DNA of 64,000 nt from Rana temporaria (GCF_905171775.1 NC_053495.1:111241764-111305763); one strand, 5' to 3'; positions 10,546 to 22,391 are shown, numbered from the stretch's first letter. A program made the numbers and translations. The notes: generated by a model from the letters alone, not told the origin.

Positions 10546-11355
10546 TGTAACAATACGCCAAATTAGTTTCAGGTTTATGGATCGCAACTGCGGAGACTTC
10601 TCAGGTTCGAACCCAGGTTTCACTCTTAACTCAGTTAAGAGTTTGGGTTCTATCATCACAGCCTCGGTAAAGTAAATAGTGCTTATTCCAGCATAAGCAA
10701 CATTAAAGTACATTTTGGTATTATTGGTATAAGGATAAGTATAGCTGCAGTACTGGGACTGCACACTAGGGGTTAGTAATGAACATTAACATGAGAGCTG
10801 GTATCTGTAGCAGTGAACATTAACATGAGAGCTGGTATCTGTAGAAGTGAACATTAACATGAGAGCTGGTATCTGTAGCAGTGAACATTAACATGAGAGC
10901 TGGTATCTGTAGCAGTGAACATTACATGAGAGCTGATACAGGCTTCAGGGAAACTCCATAGCAATTGATAGCAATAGTAGTGAACATAACTTGGAAGCAA
11001 GCGACAAGTATGGAGATCAGCGTTTAGCAATTGGTTTCTATAGCAGAGTACTTGCGGTTGCAGATAGCTGGGCATGGATGAGCGTCCTGGGAGCCTGGAG
11101 CTGGTTGCTGTGAGCTGTAGCGAACAAGGAGTACTGGTGGTCCAGTTCAGGAAGCTGGAACTTAGATCAGGTGAGTCTGGAAGCCCAGCTGACAGTGGCT
11201 TTCTGTCAGCAATAGAGGAACACCTTCCTGCAAGTGCTGGGAGTTTAAATAGGCCGCAGGAAGTGAGAGGGTATTCGGGAAGAAATGAAGAGAGTAGACT
11301 GGGAAAGAAGCAACTATAGTTGTACTTAGTGGAAAGTTATAGGTGTGACGTTACA
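10546..11355 (-). mobile_element. Solo LTR, TGTAAC...GTTACA, duplication GAAGG
   Basis: GAAGG is duplicated at 10541-10545 and 11356-11360. On the minus strand it starts TGTAACGTCACACC and carries CCTATTTAAACTCCC as a TATA-like box, so the LTR probably reads minus. It contains a 34-bp tandem repeat. No internal retroelement genes are present. Confidence 0.75.
10767..10940. repeat. 34-bp tandem repeat inside the solo LTR
   Basis: The phrase GAACATTAACATGAGAGCTG followed by GTATCTGTAGCAGT is repeated about five times. GTATCTGTAG recurs at 34-base spacing from 10801. Confidence 0.85.
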
Positions 11356-11360
11356 GAAGG

Positions 11361-11897
11361 ACATGCTCATGTCTTTGCAATCCTCCCTCATCCCTGATTC
11401 ATAAGTTCACAGCTGACATGAGGCACTTGGGGGACAGGGTGCAGTACATGGAGGACAAAATGGAGGAATGCACAGACACTGTGAAGGACCTGGTAGATGC
11501 TTGTATGTCGCAAAAGGAGGACACTGACTGGATTAAGTCAAAATTAGCAGACCTCAAGGACCGTTCTTGCCGCAACATCAAAATTTGCAGTATACCAGAG
11601 TCGGTCCCCCCGCGAACCTCCACGAGTATGCCAACACCGTGTTCTCTACTCTGCTACCTGAGTTGTCCCCTATTGAGCTCACTATAGACCGCATTCACAG
11701 GATCACTAAACCACGCTACTTAGAAGAAGCGGTCCTTAGACAGATGCTCCTGCGTATACACTTTTACCAAGCCAAGGAACAAATCCTCTCCAGGGCACTC
11801 ACTAACCTCCCTGCATCATATGCAGATATTCAATTGTTTGCTGATCTATCCCAGCACACACTACAGATGAGAATGCAGTTGAAAACGGTAACAAAGG
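11361..11897 (+). pseudogene. LINE A ORF1, coiled-coil and RNA-binding core
   Basis: It opens DMLMSLQSSLIP, passes a frameshift near 11398-11402, then gives a coiled coil (MRHLGDRVQYMEDKMEECTD). After a second shift near 11600 comes the RRM-like core with TIDRIHRI, FYQAKEQIL and IQLFADLSQ. These match LINE B ORF1 (EFDRIHRAL, YYRTKEQVL, FQIFADLSQ). LINE B interrupts the frame at the 17-bp duplication, and the C-terminal domain continues at 18002. Confidence 0.8.
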
Positions 11898-12055
11898 GAG
11901 CCAGGAGGCGGGGTCTAGCTGCACAGTCATGCTGCACTAGAGCTCCGCTCTGTGGGGAAAGAAAACCGCAAATAATTGATTTTAATAGAGCTGCAAACGA
12001 ACAGAAAACGACGGGTCGAGTTCCCAGGAGGTGAGGAGAACCATTTTATTGAAAT

Positions 12056-13171
12056 ATGGTGCTGGGGGGTGCCAGAAATAAGGGTAAATCCAACCCTAAT
12101 TGCACGGCCCAGCAGATGAAGGGCTCTGTAAAAAAGGCGGCATTCTCCTCAGCCACCTCAGCTACCTCAGAGTCTAATACTGAGGGGAAAGGCAAGCAAT
12201 GCTTGTTAAAGGGAATGAAATCCGCAGCTTCTCTGAGGAACATGGACACGGACAGTGAGGAGGAGGACTTGTCTAATACCCCACAAATAGCTACATTAAG
12301 TAAGACAGTCCCCTCAGAGCTCCTAAGTCAATTCGAGAAAATGCTGAATAAAGCGCTAAAGCGCACCTCAGAGCAAATCACCACTAGTCTAACTAAGGAA
12401 ATACGAGACTTGGGCTGCCGCACAGAGACTTTAGAGGCAAAAATGGACGAAATTGAAATTTATACTCAAGATTGCCAATCAGAACTAGATGCGCTTAAAG
12501 AGGAGAACTTGGTACTTCATAGCAAACTAGAAGATTTTGAGAACCGCGCCAGGAGATCGAATTTGAGATTCAGGGGAATTCCTGAGACGGTCCTGGACCT
12601 TTCAGGTACCATTCTAGCACTGTGTCAGGAGCTAGTGCCGGGACTGCCTGTAGAACGCCTGGAATTTGATAGAATACATAGGGCATTAGCCCCCAAAAAA
12701 TCTGAGGGACCCCCCAGGGATATCATTGCAAAATTCCACTACTACAGAACAAAAGAGCAGGTTCTGGAAGCAGCCAGAGAGAAGAGCAGTTTAACATTCC
12801 AGGGAAACAATTTCCAGATATTCGCCGATCTATCGCAACTGACAATTACCAAACGGCGTGCAATGAAACCCCTTTTAGTGGAATTACAACAGCGAAACAT
12901 AAAGTACCAATGGGGATTTCCCTTCTCCCTCAGATTTACATTCCAGGGCTCAAAGATAGTGTGCAGATCACCTGATCAATTACACCAAGCTTTAATTGAT
13001 CTGAAGCTCATTGATCACAGTATCACACACAACTCCTCCCGCAGAAGATCAGCATCAACATCTTCCCGCAATGGCATCATTCAACCTGAAAAGAACAATG
13101 GAACTCATCACACAAACAAGCGAGGAAGATTTGTGTCTCAACCCCAAGACCAAGAGGATACCATGGACTGA
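12056..13171 (+). CDS. LINE B ORF1 protein (L1-type RNA-binding protein)
   Basis: This is an uninterrupted 371-residue frame. Residues 1-60 are basic and disordered, and an acidic patch (DTDSEEEDLSN) follows at about 62-72. A long coiled coil runs from about 85 to 165 (LLSQFEKMLNKALKRTSEQ ... LHSKLEDFENRARRSN). An RRM-like domain with LRFRGIPETV and EFDRIHRALAPK follows, then a C-terminal domain with QIFADLSQ and KYQWGFPFSLRF. ORF1 proteins of this class trimerise through the coil and bind the LINE RNA. The length is normal for L1/Tx1 elements. The start follows a short 5' UTR, and ORF2 begins 526 bases downstream. I see no break, so this copy could still make protein. Confidence 0.85.
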   Translation: MVLGGARNKGKSNPNCTAQQMKGSVKKAAFSSATSATSESNTEGKGKQCLLKGMKSAASLRNMDTDSEEEDLSNTPQIATLSKTVPSELLSQFEKMLNKALKRTSEQITTSLTKEIRDLGCRTETLEAKMDEIEIYTQDCQSELDALKEENLVLHSKLEDFENRARRSNLRFRGIPETVLDLSGTILALCQELVPGLPVERLEFDRIHRALAPKKSEGPPRDIIAKFHYYRTKEQVLEAAREKSSLTFQGNNFQIFADLSQLTITKRRAMKPLLVELQQRNIKYQWGFPFSLRFTFQGSKIVCRSPDQLHQALIDLKLIDHSITHNSSRRRSASTSSRNGIIQPEKNNGTHHTNKRGRFVSQPQDQEDTMD

Positions 13172-13259
13172 CCACCTTCCAGAGGACCTCATGAATTTCT
13201 TCTTCCCCTGGTCACAAGAACACTTCACAAGAAAAGATGTACAGATTGCATGGATTGAG

Positions 13260-13697
13260 AACTTGATGTTTTTTATTTTTATTTTTATTTTTTTTACTCT
13301 TATTTTTTATTTCTACTTTAAAAATTTTCTCTTTTGACCCAATTTTATTCTCATTTTCACCGCTTATTGCGATTCTTATTTTTCATTTTTTACCTTGCAC
13401 TCCTACCTTTATCACATTCTTACTTCTTTCCATTTTTTTTCCACTTTCCCCCCCACTTTTTATTTCCTCACCTCCTCCTCACCTTAGGGTGGGGAGGAGG
13501 GGGGGGGGGAACGACAAGGCCTTTATTGGTTTATTGTTGACTGTTTATTTACAAATTTTTTCTGTGTTTACCTTCCTTTTCAAGGTTGAATACCCCATAG
13601 ACCCCTTTTCCTTTTCTTTCCCCAAGTCTGCAGGGATTGGGCTGGCCAGATGTCCTCCGGTTTATCACGGTAAGATGGACAGAGAAGTAAAGCTACC
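13260..13697 (+). other. Spacer between LINE B ORF1 and ORF2
   Basis: Mostly T-rich with a G-run at 13499-13509. Short frames here (for example 13334-13540) are low complexity and not genes. Confidence 0.6.
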
Positions 13698-16600
13698 ATG
13701 GCACCATTGAATATATTGTCGTTAAATGTACAGGGATTGAATGTGCCACAGAAAAGAACCAAGGCCTTCAGAACATTTCAGGCCAAAAAAGCCCATATTG
13801 TTTGCCTACAGGAAACTCACTTTACTACGAATACGACTCCTAGATTTTTTAACCCCTCCTATCCACAAGTCTATTCAGCCTCTGCTTCAGTCAAAAAAAG
13901 GGGAACCCTTATCGCTTTTCATCGCACCACACCATTCACTCTAAAAACGGAAATCAAAGATCCAGAGGGCAGATACATATTATTAACAGGCCAAGTGTTA
14001 GATACGGAGATCACGATAGTATCTTATTATGCTCCTAATCTAAACCCGTTACCCTTCTTATCGCATCTTTTCCAAATAATTAATTCACATAAAATAGGGA
14101 CTCTCCTCATCTGCGGAGACTCCAACCAAGTCCTTCTTCCATTCTTAGATAAAACTCCCTATGTCACACCTAAACACCAAGCTAAATGGACCCTTCCCAA
14201 CTTATTAGCCAAATACAATTTAGTAGACACGTGGAGAGAACACAATCCCACAAAACGTAACTACACATACTTTTCAAACCCACACCAATCCTTCAGCCGA
14301 ATTGATCATATTTTTGTGACAATCGGTATGGTCCCTGAAATACTATATTCAAATATAATACCCATCCCTTGGTCAGATCACAATGCGGTGTACACCACAA
14401 TGGCATCAACCATTCCGAAAAACCATGATCCCACTTGGTATCTTCCTGAAATTATACTCAAACACCCTGCCCATTGCCAATTGATTGAACAAGCTCTAAA
14501 AGACTATCTAGAACTCAATGCAAGCCCTGAAATATCCCCACTTACATTATGGGAAGCACATAAGCCAGTCCTCAGAGGAGCATTCCAGCGGCAAATAGGG
14601 ATCTTAAAAAAGCAGCGAGCACTGATGGCAAGAAAATTGGAAACAGAATTCAACTTAGCATTTCTGGCCCTACAAAACTGCCAAACTCAAACTAATAGAA
14701 CTCGGCTGGACAAAGCACGTCTGGAATACGACTTGTTCTTAACCGATTCGGCAAATAGAACACTTAATAGATCTAGACATGCTTTCTACAAGCAAGCTAA
14801 TAAACCAGGGACATATTTAGCTAGAGCGCTAAACACACTCAATAAGACTTTTAAACCCATAAAGTTAAAAATTGCCAACAGGGTTCTCTCCAGCAACCCA
14901 CTTAAAATAGTTCAAAAGTTTAGCTCACATCTAAAACAACTCTACTCAGAAACTACTGTATTTGACGAATCTAAAGCTGACTCCTTTTTTGCACAAATTA
15001 ATCTTCCACAAATAAGTCAATCACAGAAAGAACAGTTGGAAGAACCAATTACGCAAGAGGATGTAGCTTTAGCCATTCGGGAACTCAAAATTAAGAAAAG
15101 ACCGGGACCTGACGGGTTCTCAGCAAACTACCTCAAAACTTTTACTGAGTTACTTTCACCCAGACTGGCAGAGGCATTTAACAACTTACTAGAGCAAAAA
15201 ACCTTCAGACCTGAAACGTTGCTAGCAACGGTTTGTATGATTCCCAAACCACATTCGGATGACACACTTTGTAGCAATTATCGTCCCATATCTATGCTTA
15301 ACATAGATATAAAACTATTAGGTAAAATACTAGCTACCCGCCTTAACAATTTTATCGGTACTCTAATCAATCGAGATCAAGTAGGTTTCATGCCATCCAG
15401 ACAAGCGGGCGATAATATACGCAGGGCATGCCTCTTGGCCAACATAGCAAAGAAAAGGGGTATACCGGCGTGTTTTCTCTCTCTGGACATCAAACAAGCT
15501 TTTGATTCTGTTTCCTGGGCGTATTTAAAATATACTCTACAGAAATGGGGCTTTGGCCCTAATTTCACTAATTGGATTATGGAACTTTATAATAACCCTA
15601 AAGCTTATGTTAAATACGCAGGATATAAGTCTGACACATTTGATATCAGAAGAGGAACACGTCAGGGCTGCCCGTTATCCCCGTTAATATTTGCCCTCCT
15701 TATCGAACCGCTTGCTCAGAAAATCAGATCAGACCCCACTATCCTAGGTATAGAATTAGGAGGTCATAAACATAAATTATGCCTATTTGCGGATGACATT
15801 ATTTTATTTCTTTCTTCCCCGCAAGTAACTGGCCCTAATCTCATCCCAATACTTGATAGATTCGCGACGTTCTCAGGTCTAGCCATTAATCCCAAGAAAT
15901 GTGTAGCACTAAACATATCTCTCTCAAGACTAGAATTAAGTGCAGCCACAGTAGGTCTTCCATTTACATGGTCGGATAAGAGCATCCCGTACTTAGGAAC
16001 ACACGTAACGGCTGATACATCTGATTTATTCTCTTATAATTATCCCCCTCTTCTTAAACAGATAACAAACTTACTCAAATCCTGGTCCCAGCTCCCATTA
16101 TCCTGGTTAGGTAGGATCAACGCAGTTAAGATGACAATATTACCAAAATTGTTGTATCTTTTTAGAGTGCTCCCGAGTCCAATACCGGCTTACTTTCTGA
16201 GGATAATACAAAACAGAATGACGACCTTTATATGGGGCACATCTAGGCCCAGAATAAAGGCGAAAATCTTGCATCTCCCCAAAACTCAAGGAGGGTTAGG
16301 ATATCCGAATTTTACAAACTACTATAGGGCAGCGCAAATTTCAACCTTGGCCAAATATCATGCAAAAAAGGAAACACCTCTCTGGGTAGCGATTGAGGCA
16401 ACCTAGTGTGATCCCATCCCTCCAGCTAACTTACTATGGATTCTTCCCAAGCTACGCGGGAAAATCTGCAATCCAATTATTAAACATTCTCTCTCACTAT
16501 GGGATAGCTATAAATCCAAGTATTCACTGGTGTCCCCTCTCAACCCACTGCTTTCATTTTATAAAAACCCAACATTTTATCCGGCATGGATCTTCCCTAA

Positions 16601-17507
16601 CACATTCAAGGAATGGGTAAGGAAAGACTGTATATATGTCTATAAATTTTTGGATTCATCGGGTGTCATGCCCTTCCCGACAGTATGTAAAAAATACGGT
16701 ATACCTCAATCAGAATTGTTTCGATACCTCCAAATAAAAAATTTTGTGGAAACACATCTGACCTCTTCGGCTCTGAAAAACCAGATGTCACCTTTTGAAA
16801 GTATATGTAAAGATAATCCACATGTAAGAGGTACAATTTCGGTTCTGTACTTGCAGTCACTATCCCACAATAACACAACAAAGCTTCCTTATGTTCAGAA
16901 ATGGGAGAGTGACCTGGGTATAGAACTTAATACCTCGGATTGGAATCAAATATGGCGAAACACTAAATCGGCTTCCTCGAATATAATAGCATTGGAAGCG
17001 GGCTATAAGGTATTAATGAGATGGTACCTGGTGCCAAGCAGAATAGCTAAATATGCACCAAACTGCACTGGACATTGCTATAGGGGTTGCATCACTGAAG
17101 GTACACATTTTCATACTTGGTGGACGTGTCCAATAGTACAGAAATTCTGGGATAAGATTTTCAAGATGGTAAATGCGGTGACTAAATTGAGAATACTTCC
17201 AGACCCTAAATTGGCACTACTGAATTTCAAGCCCATCAATCTAACACACACGCACTTCAAGCTACTAACACAACTCTTTACGGCAGCCAAACAAACCATA
17301 GCAAAAGCTTGGAAAACTCCAATTTTATCAACGACGGAAACAAAAAATAGAATGAATATTGCTATGACGCACGCCAAAATGGAAGCGTTAGAAACGGACA
17401 CGATCGCCAACTTTGAAAAAATATGGAACCCTTGGATACAATATGCTATACCAGAAAATGTTAATAAAGGTGTAATGATGCATGGTAGCTTTCCTATACA
17501 AAAATAA
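13698..17507 (+). pseudogene. LINE B ORF2: endonuclease and reverse transcriptase, one in-frame stop
   Basis: From ATG 13698 the frame stays open for 902 codons. It meets TAG at 16404-16406 and then continues in the same frame to 17507, 1269 codons in all. The N-terminal third is an AP-type endonuclease (LSLNVQGLN, CLQETHF, ICGDSNQ, SRIDHIF, PWSDHNAV). The RT follows with RPGPDGF, NYRPISMLN, SLDIKQAFDSVSW, GTRQGCPLSPL and the catalytic LFADD at 15783-15797. The tail has a zinc-knuckle-like CTGHCYRGCITEGTHFHTWW segment. The stop falls after the RT core, so a truncated protein would retain both enzymatic domains but lose the C-terminal nucleic-acid-binding part. No frameshift is seen. Confidence 0.88.
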
Positions 17508-17984
17508 CCGTTGTACATTTCATGCTTTGACGACGGATCCTAGCTCATCCCTGCAGACTTCCTTACCTGACCCCCCCCCCCCCCCCATTTTCCTTCCTTT
17601 TCTTCCCTTCTTCCTTTTCCTGATCTGATACTGCATAAGGTAGTACCCTCGTGTATCTACCGTTAACTTTGAAAAGGTAGCACATTTTAGAAATTTAAAG
17701 TTGATAGGTAGTAAGGTTACATTAAATAAGGACGTATTATCTTTGATATATTATCCACTAGCCACTAGGACAAGTTGTAAGGATTACATATTTGGCTATG
17801 TTAACTACTTAAACTCTTCCTGCGATAGTACACAGAACATGGCTAAAATATTCCCGTTTATTGTTGTTTAAGAAAGATGATACTGTTAGTCAATCTTATG
17901 TTATAATAACCACCTGATTACTGTAACGAATGTATGCTTCATGTACAATTTATTCTTGCATTTAATAAAGATATTCTTGACAAG
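17508..17984 (+). other. LINE B 3' UTR
   Basis: Contains a run of 17 C at about 17570-17586 and an AATAAA near 17963, and ends at the target-site duplication. Confidence 0.6.
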
Positions 17985-18001
17985 GAAAACGGTAACAAAG
18001 G

Positions 18002-18228
18002 CTCTTGCCATCCACAAGATTATCTATAAATGGCGCCACCCAGCCACCATCTTGGTTACACATAACGGCATCCCTCATACCATCTCTTCTATTGAGGGAG
18101 GAATGAAGCTTCTCCACTCATGGGGCATTATCCCAGAACTCCTACATGCTGACCATACATCTGCAGGCAAGCCCAATCCTTTTCAACCGGGGCCCCAACG
18201 TGGAAACCACAAACCAAAACTGAAATGA
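18002..18228 (+). pseudogene. LINE A ORF1, C-terminal domain
   Basis: Reads ALAIHKIIYKWRHPATILV then KLLHSWGI, matching the C-terminal domain of LINE B ORF1 (QRNIKYQWGFPFSLRF ... LIDLKLI). It joins in frame to 11897 when LINE B and one copy of the duplication are ignored. It ends at TGA 18226-18228. Confidence 0.75.
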
Positions 18229-18430
18229 CTCTACCTGACCGTAAATATCCCAAGCTAACACTCTACAGTGGGTGACCGCGATATTGTGTCAATCTCGCTC
18301 CCTTTCTCGGCGAGATTGACCACCTACGAGCCCCATCGCGGGAGCCAGCGCTGAGCTGGCTTGCCGCGATGGAGACAAAGCCATCATAGAAGCGACGGGG
18401 ATCCGACTTGGATTCCCGCCAATTCTAGCG

Positions 18431-19439
18431 TCGGCATTTGGTATGCATTCCCGAGAGGGAGAACTCCACGCCAATTTTTAAATAAAAAACCGACATGGGT
18501 CCCCCCCCCAGGAGCATACCAGGCCCTTAGGTCTGGTATGGGTTGTAAGGAGACCCCCCCTACGCCGAAAAACCGACGTAGGGGGTCCCCCTACAATCCA
18601 TACCAGACACCTATCCAAAGCACGCTACTCGGCCGCCCAGGAAAGGAGTGGGGACGAGCGAGCGCCCCCCCCCTCCTGAGCCATACCAGGCCGCATGCCC
18701 TCGACATGGGGGGGTTGGGTGCTCTGGGGCAGGGGGGCGCACTGCGGGGCCCCCCACCCCAGAGCACCCTGTCCCCATGTTGATAAGGACAGGGCCTCTT
18801 CCCGACAACCATGGCCGTTGCTTGTCAGGGTCTGCGGGCGGGGGGCTTATCGGAATCTGGGAGCCCCCTCAAATAAGGGGGCCCCAAGATACCGGCCCCC
18901 CACCCTAAGTGAATGGATATGGGGTACATCGTACCCCTACCCATTCACCTGGAGGCAAAGTGTTAAAGTTAATGAACACACGACACAGGGTTTTTAAAAT
19001 AATTTATTAGTCTGCTTCGGGGGCCCCCTGTCTTCTTTAGCTCTTTTAGCAGGGGGGCTTCTTCCGCTCTCCGGGGGGGTCTTCTGCTCTCCGGGGGGTC
19101 TTCTCCGCTCTCGGGGTCTTCTCCGCTCTCCGGGGGGTCTTCTCCGCTCTGGGGGGTCTTCTTCTATCTTCTCCGCTCTCCGGTGTTGACTCGGTGCACC
19201 CCGGTTCTTCTCCCGATGTCCGGTGCCTTCTCCTTCAGTGCTGGCCACCCGCTATCTTCGTGTGTTAGCTCAGTTACTAGCAGGCGGCCAGCTCGCTCTT
19301 CTATGACGTCTTCTTCTTCACTTCCCTTCTTCTCCCTTCTTCCGATGTTGACCCGACGCCGCTTCTCGCTGCAATGACAGGTGCGCGGCTTGCATCCGAC
19401 TTATATAGGCCTCACAGTCCCATCATGCTCCGGTACCTC
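18431..19439 (+). repeat. Left arm of the large palindrome family, complete
   Basis: This stretch begins GCATTTGGTATGCATTCC and runs to CATCATGCTCCGG. It follows the same order as the arm at 61843-62860: hairpin with GGTCTGGTATGG stem, GC-rich block, GTGAATGG hairpin, AATAATTTATT, CTCTCCGGGGG repeats, CTTATATAGG. It differs by many substitutions. Confidence 0.8.
18994..19420 (-). promoter_or_regulatory. TATA box and short open frame of the palindrome arm, minus strand
   Basis: CCTATATAAG at about 19400-19410 (minus) precedes an open stretch free of stops for about 80 codons. It reads RRRVNIGRREKKGSEE then LVTELTHEDS and ends in GERRR-stop. The same frame is open in both arms of the 62-63 kb copy. 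There is no in-frame ATG close to the TATA box in this copy. Confidence 0.35.
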
Positions 19440-19855
19440 CCCACGCCCGCAGACCCCGACAACCAATGGCCAGGGTTGTCGGGAAGAGGCCCTGTCCTTA
19501 TCAACATTGGGACAGGGTGCTCTGGGGTGGGGGGGCCCTGCAGCGCGCCCCCCCTGCCCCAGAGCACCCAACCCCCCCATGTTGAGGGCCTGGTACGGCT
19601 CAGGAGGGGGGGGCGCTCGCTCGTCCCCACTCCTTTCCTGGGCGGCCGGGTAGCGTGCTTTGGATACGGGTCTGGTATGGATTGTAGGGGGACCCCCTAT
19701 GTCGGTTTTTCGGCATAGGGGGGGGTCTCCTTACAACCCATACCAGACCTAAGGGCCTGGTATGCTCCTGGGGGGGAACCCATGTCGGTTTTTTATTTAA
19801 AAATTGGCGTGGGGTTCTCCCTCTCAGGAATGCATACCAAATGCCAACGCTAGAA
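19440..19855 (-). repeat. Right arm of the palindrome, missing its inner 0.6 kb
   Basis: Directly after CATGCTCCGG the sequence jumps to GCCCGCAGACCCCGACAACC, which belongs far out on the opposite arm. The promoter-proximal half of this arm is therefore deleted. The outer part inversely repeats 18431-18850. Confidence 0.75.
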
Positions 19856-20042
19856 TTGTTTTTAACAAAAGGAGGCCAACGCTAGAATTGGTGGGAATCC
19901 AAGTCGGATCCCCGTCGCTTCTATGACGCGCTCGCTGTAATGTGCTTTGTCTATTCCAGTGAGTGCGAGATGTCGGCACCATGTCGCCGAGAATCAGCGC
20001 GATGCTGTCGTGCTAGAAATACATTCTCGGCAACATCTACTG

Positions 20043-20416
20043 TAGGTCCAGTCCGGCCAACCGCTCATTAGAGCAGAGCCTGAACTTTCCCCCAAGTTTA
20101 GTCAGCACCCATCTGAAGTTACATCTGCTGACTTATTTGTCCGCTTGTTTATTAACGTTTTCTTTGCTCCTTGGTTTTGTTACTTTTTTTTTCTTTTTTT
20201 TACTTGGTACTGCTGCACATCCAGTGATAGAACTCTACGTGCCGCTCAGCGTATGCCAAGTGCCTCGGCATCCTGATACATGCCTCATTCCACCTGAAAC
20301 CCTTACAAAAAATAAGATCTCATCAGCGGCTTCCAGCTTCTTTCTGAGGATCCTCTGAGTATCGGCTTCCAATCGTGAGTTACAGAACCGCATCCATTAC
20401 ACCATAGTTTGACAAC
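20043..20416 (+). other. LINE A spacer between ORF1 and ORF2
   Basis: T-rich non-coding sequence between the mariner-like insert and the ORF2 start, similar in position to the ORF1-ORF2 spacer of LINE B. Confidence 0.5.
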
Positions 20417-20720
20417 ATGTCCTTTACTGTACTGTCTTTGAATGCGAAAGGCTTTACCCATCCAGCCAAACGTTCGTCCATGTGGAAAACTGCATTATCG
20501 CTTAAAAGCGATATACTTTGTGTTCAGGAGACGTACTTTGCCCAGGACTTATCCCCTAAATGCCAGCATAAACAGTTGGCCCATGTATTTCATTCGAACT
20601 ACAAGAAGAAACAGAGGGGGGTCCTATTTGGCATTTGTAATATGGTATCATTCAAACTACAGAATTGCATAACTGACCCTGAAGGTCGGTTCATTATTTT
20701 GCTTTGTTTGAGTAACAATA

Positions 20721-21241
20721 CAGTATTTTCCGGCGTATAAGAAGACTTTTTGCATCTAAAATCATGCCCCAAAAGTCGGGGGTCATCTTATACGCCGGGT
20801 ACCTGTCTGTCAGACGCGGCCATCCATTATTCGGCCTCGGACGAGAGGACATCCATGATAGGCGGAACACTGAACAGAGGCTCTGCTGGGAAAATTAGTG
20901 TTCCGCCTATCACGGAACAGCCTGAGGAGGAGGCGCGGCTTTTGAATAATGGATGGCCACCGTCTGACATACTCTGCAAACAGGAGAAGGTAGGGAGATC
21001 GTCGAGGCAGGGAATGGCACAGTGAGGCATGTATAGATGGCACAGTGAGGCATGTATAGATGGCACAGTGAAGCATGTATAGTTGGCACAGTGAGGCATG
21101 TATAATGGCCCAGTGAGGCATGTATAATGGCACAGTGAGGGGTCGTCTTATACAGTGAGTATATCCCAAAACCAACATTTTAGCTGGAAAATTAGGGGGT
21201 CGTCTTATACGCCCAGTCGTCTTATACGCCGGCAAATACGG
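20721..21241. mobile_element. TA-flanked MITE in LINE A endonuclease
   Basis: The left end is CAGTATTTTCCGGCGTATAA; the right end complemented is CCGTATTTGCCGGCGTATAA. TA occurs at 20719-20720 and 21242-21243, and the LINE frame rejoins exactly with one TA. The MITE contains a 23-24 bp tandem repeat. Confidence 0.85.
21018..21140. repeat. Short tandem repeat, 23-24 bp unit
   Basis: GGCACAGTGAGGCATGTATA is repeated about five times with small changes. Confidence 0.8.
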
Positions 21242-21901
21242 TACCCAATATACCTTCGTGTCAATGTATGCACCAAACCAAAGTCAAATTTCTTTCCTCA
21301 GAAGTATTTTGAAAACCGTGAAAGGCCTTCTTAAAGGTTATCTGTTGCTATGTGGAGACTTTAATCTGGTTCCAGACTACAATTTGGACTCAACAGCGGG
21401 TACTAACGGGCATACATCACCATTAGCCAAGTTCATCTTTTCCAATGATCTGTTTGACGTCTGGAGGTGTTGCCACACGAGTGAGCGAGATTATACATTT
21501 CTGTCCCCCCGCCACAACACCTACTCACGTATAGATCTATTTCTTAAAATCACAACAACCAAATTCCTATTTATGGAGAATTGACAATTCCCTTCTTCAC
21601 AACTCCGCTATCACAAATTCTCTCCAACAACATTTGTAAGAATACTTCTCCCTGAACTCCCAGTCAGTGTCTGACCCGGTGGTTGTATGGAACGCCCACA
21701 AAGCCGTCGTCAGGGGTGTTTTTATACAACTAGGAGCTAGAGCAAAGGTCACAGAAAATAGATCAGCTCATAGCCGATATAGAATTCACAGAATCCCAGA
21801 ACAAATCCCATCCTTCCCCTATCCTCCAAACAAAAATCTTTAAATTATGCCATGAGCTGCGCGCACTTCTACTGGAATCCTCCGAAAAAACTTACACTTG
21901 T

Positions 21902-22391
21902 GGCCCCATACACATGATAGAATCCATCTGCTGAAAAATCCCAGCGAATGGGTTTCAGCGGATAGATCCTATGGTGTGTACACTCCAGCGGATCTGTTTC
22001 CGCGGATATTTATCCCCTGGGATGGATTTCCAGCGGATAAATATTTGATGACATGCTATCAAATCTATCCGCTGGAATCCATCCCAACGGATGGATCCGC
22101 TGGTCTGTACAGACTCACCGGATCCATCCGTCCGAAGGGATCCCCCGCATGCGTCGTAATGATTCGACGCATGCGTGGAATTCCTTATATGACAGCGTCG
22201 CGCATGTCACCACGTCATAATCGCGGCGACGGCGCGACACGTCATCGCCAGAGGATTTCGGCGCGGATTTCGATTCGATGGTGAGTACACTCCATCGCAT
22301 GGAAATCCGTGCAAATCCTCGAGAGGATTTATCCGTGGATACGGTCCGCTGGACCGTATCCGCGGATAAATCCTCTCGTGTGTATGGGGCC
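21902..22391. mobile_element. MITE with GGCCCCATACACA ends
   Basis: GGCCCCATACACATGATAG at the left faces TCGTGTGTATGGGGCC at the right. Inner inverted motifs are GGATTTATCCG and CGGATAAATCC. It interrupts the LINE A region between endonuclease and RT. I could not define its target duplication. Confidence 0.65.

Larger units (their letters stand above)
11898..17984 (+). mobile_element. LINE B, full-length L1/Tx1-type LINE inserted in LINE A ORF1
   Basis: GAAAACGGTAACAAAGG is duplicated exactly at 11881-11897 and 17985-18001. The element is 6.09 kb: a 158-bp 5' UTR, ORF1, a T-rich spacer, ORF2 and a short 3' UTR with C17 at about 17570. It ends in AATAAAGATATTCTTGACAAG-like sequence rather than a poly(A) tail. 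It is the best preserved LINE in the window. Confidence 0.9.
18266..20042. mobile_element. Mariner-like (TA) element wrapped round a truncated large palindrome
   Basis: TA is found on both sides (18264-18265 and 20043-20044). The ends are CAGTGGGTGACCGCGATATT at the left and, complemented, CAGTAGATGTTGCCGAGAAT at the right, similar over about 25 bases. CAGT with TA is typical of Tc1/mariner. The inner flanks are also inverted (GAAGCGACGGGGATCCGACT on both arms). There is no transposase. The middle is a copy of the large palindrome family also seen at 61.8-63.9 kb. Confidence 0.65.

Noticed and set aside
10610..10630. GGTTCGAACCC, a perfect tRNA B-box-like string
   Set aside because: No A box or cloverleaf could be built around it; it lies in a solo LTR.
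12046..12249. Minus-strand frame opposite LINE B ORF1
   Set aside because: It is a shadow of the ORF1 coding frame.
18591..18997. Several proline/glycine-rich frames in the palindrome arms
   Set aside because: They are GC-rich, exist in every frame and both strands, and change between arms.
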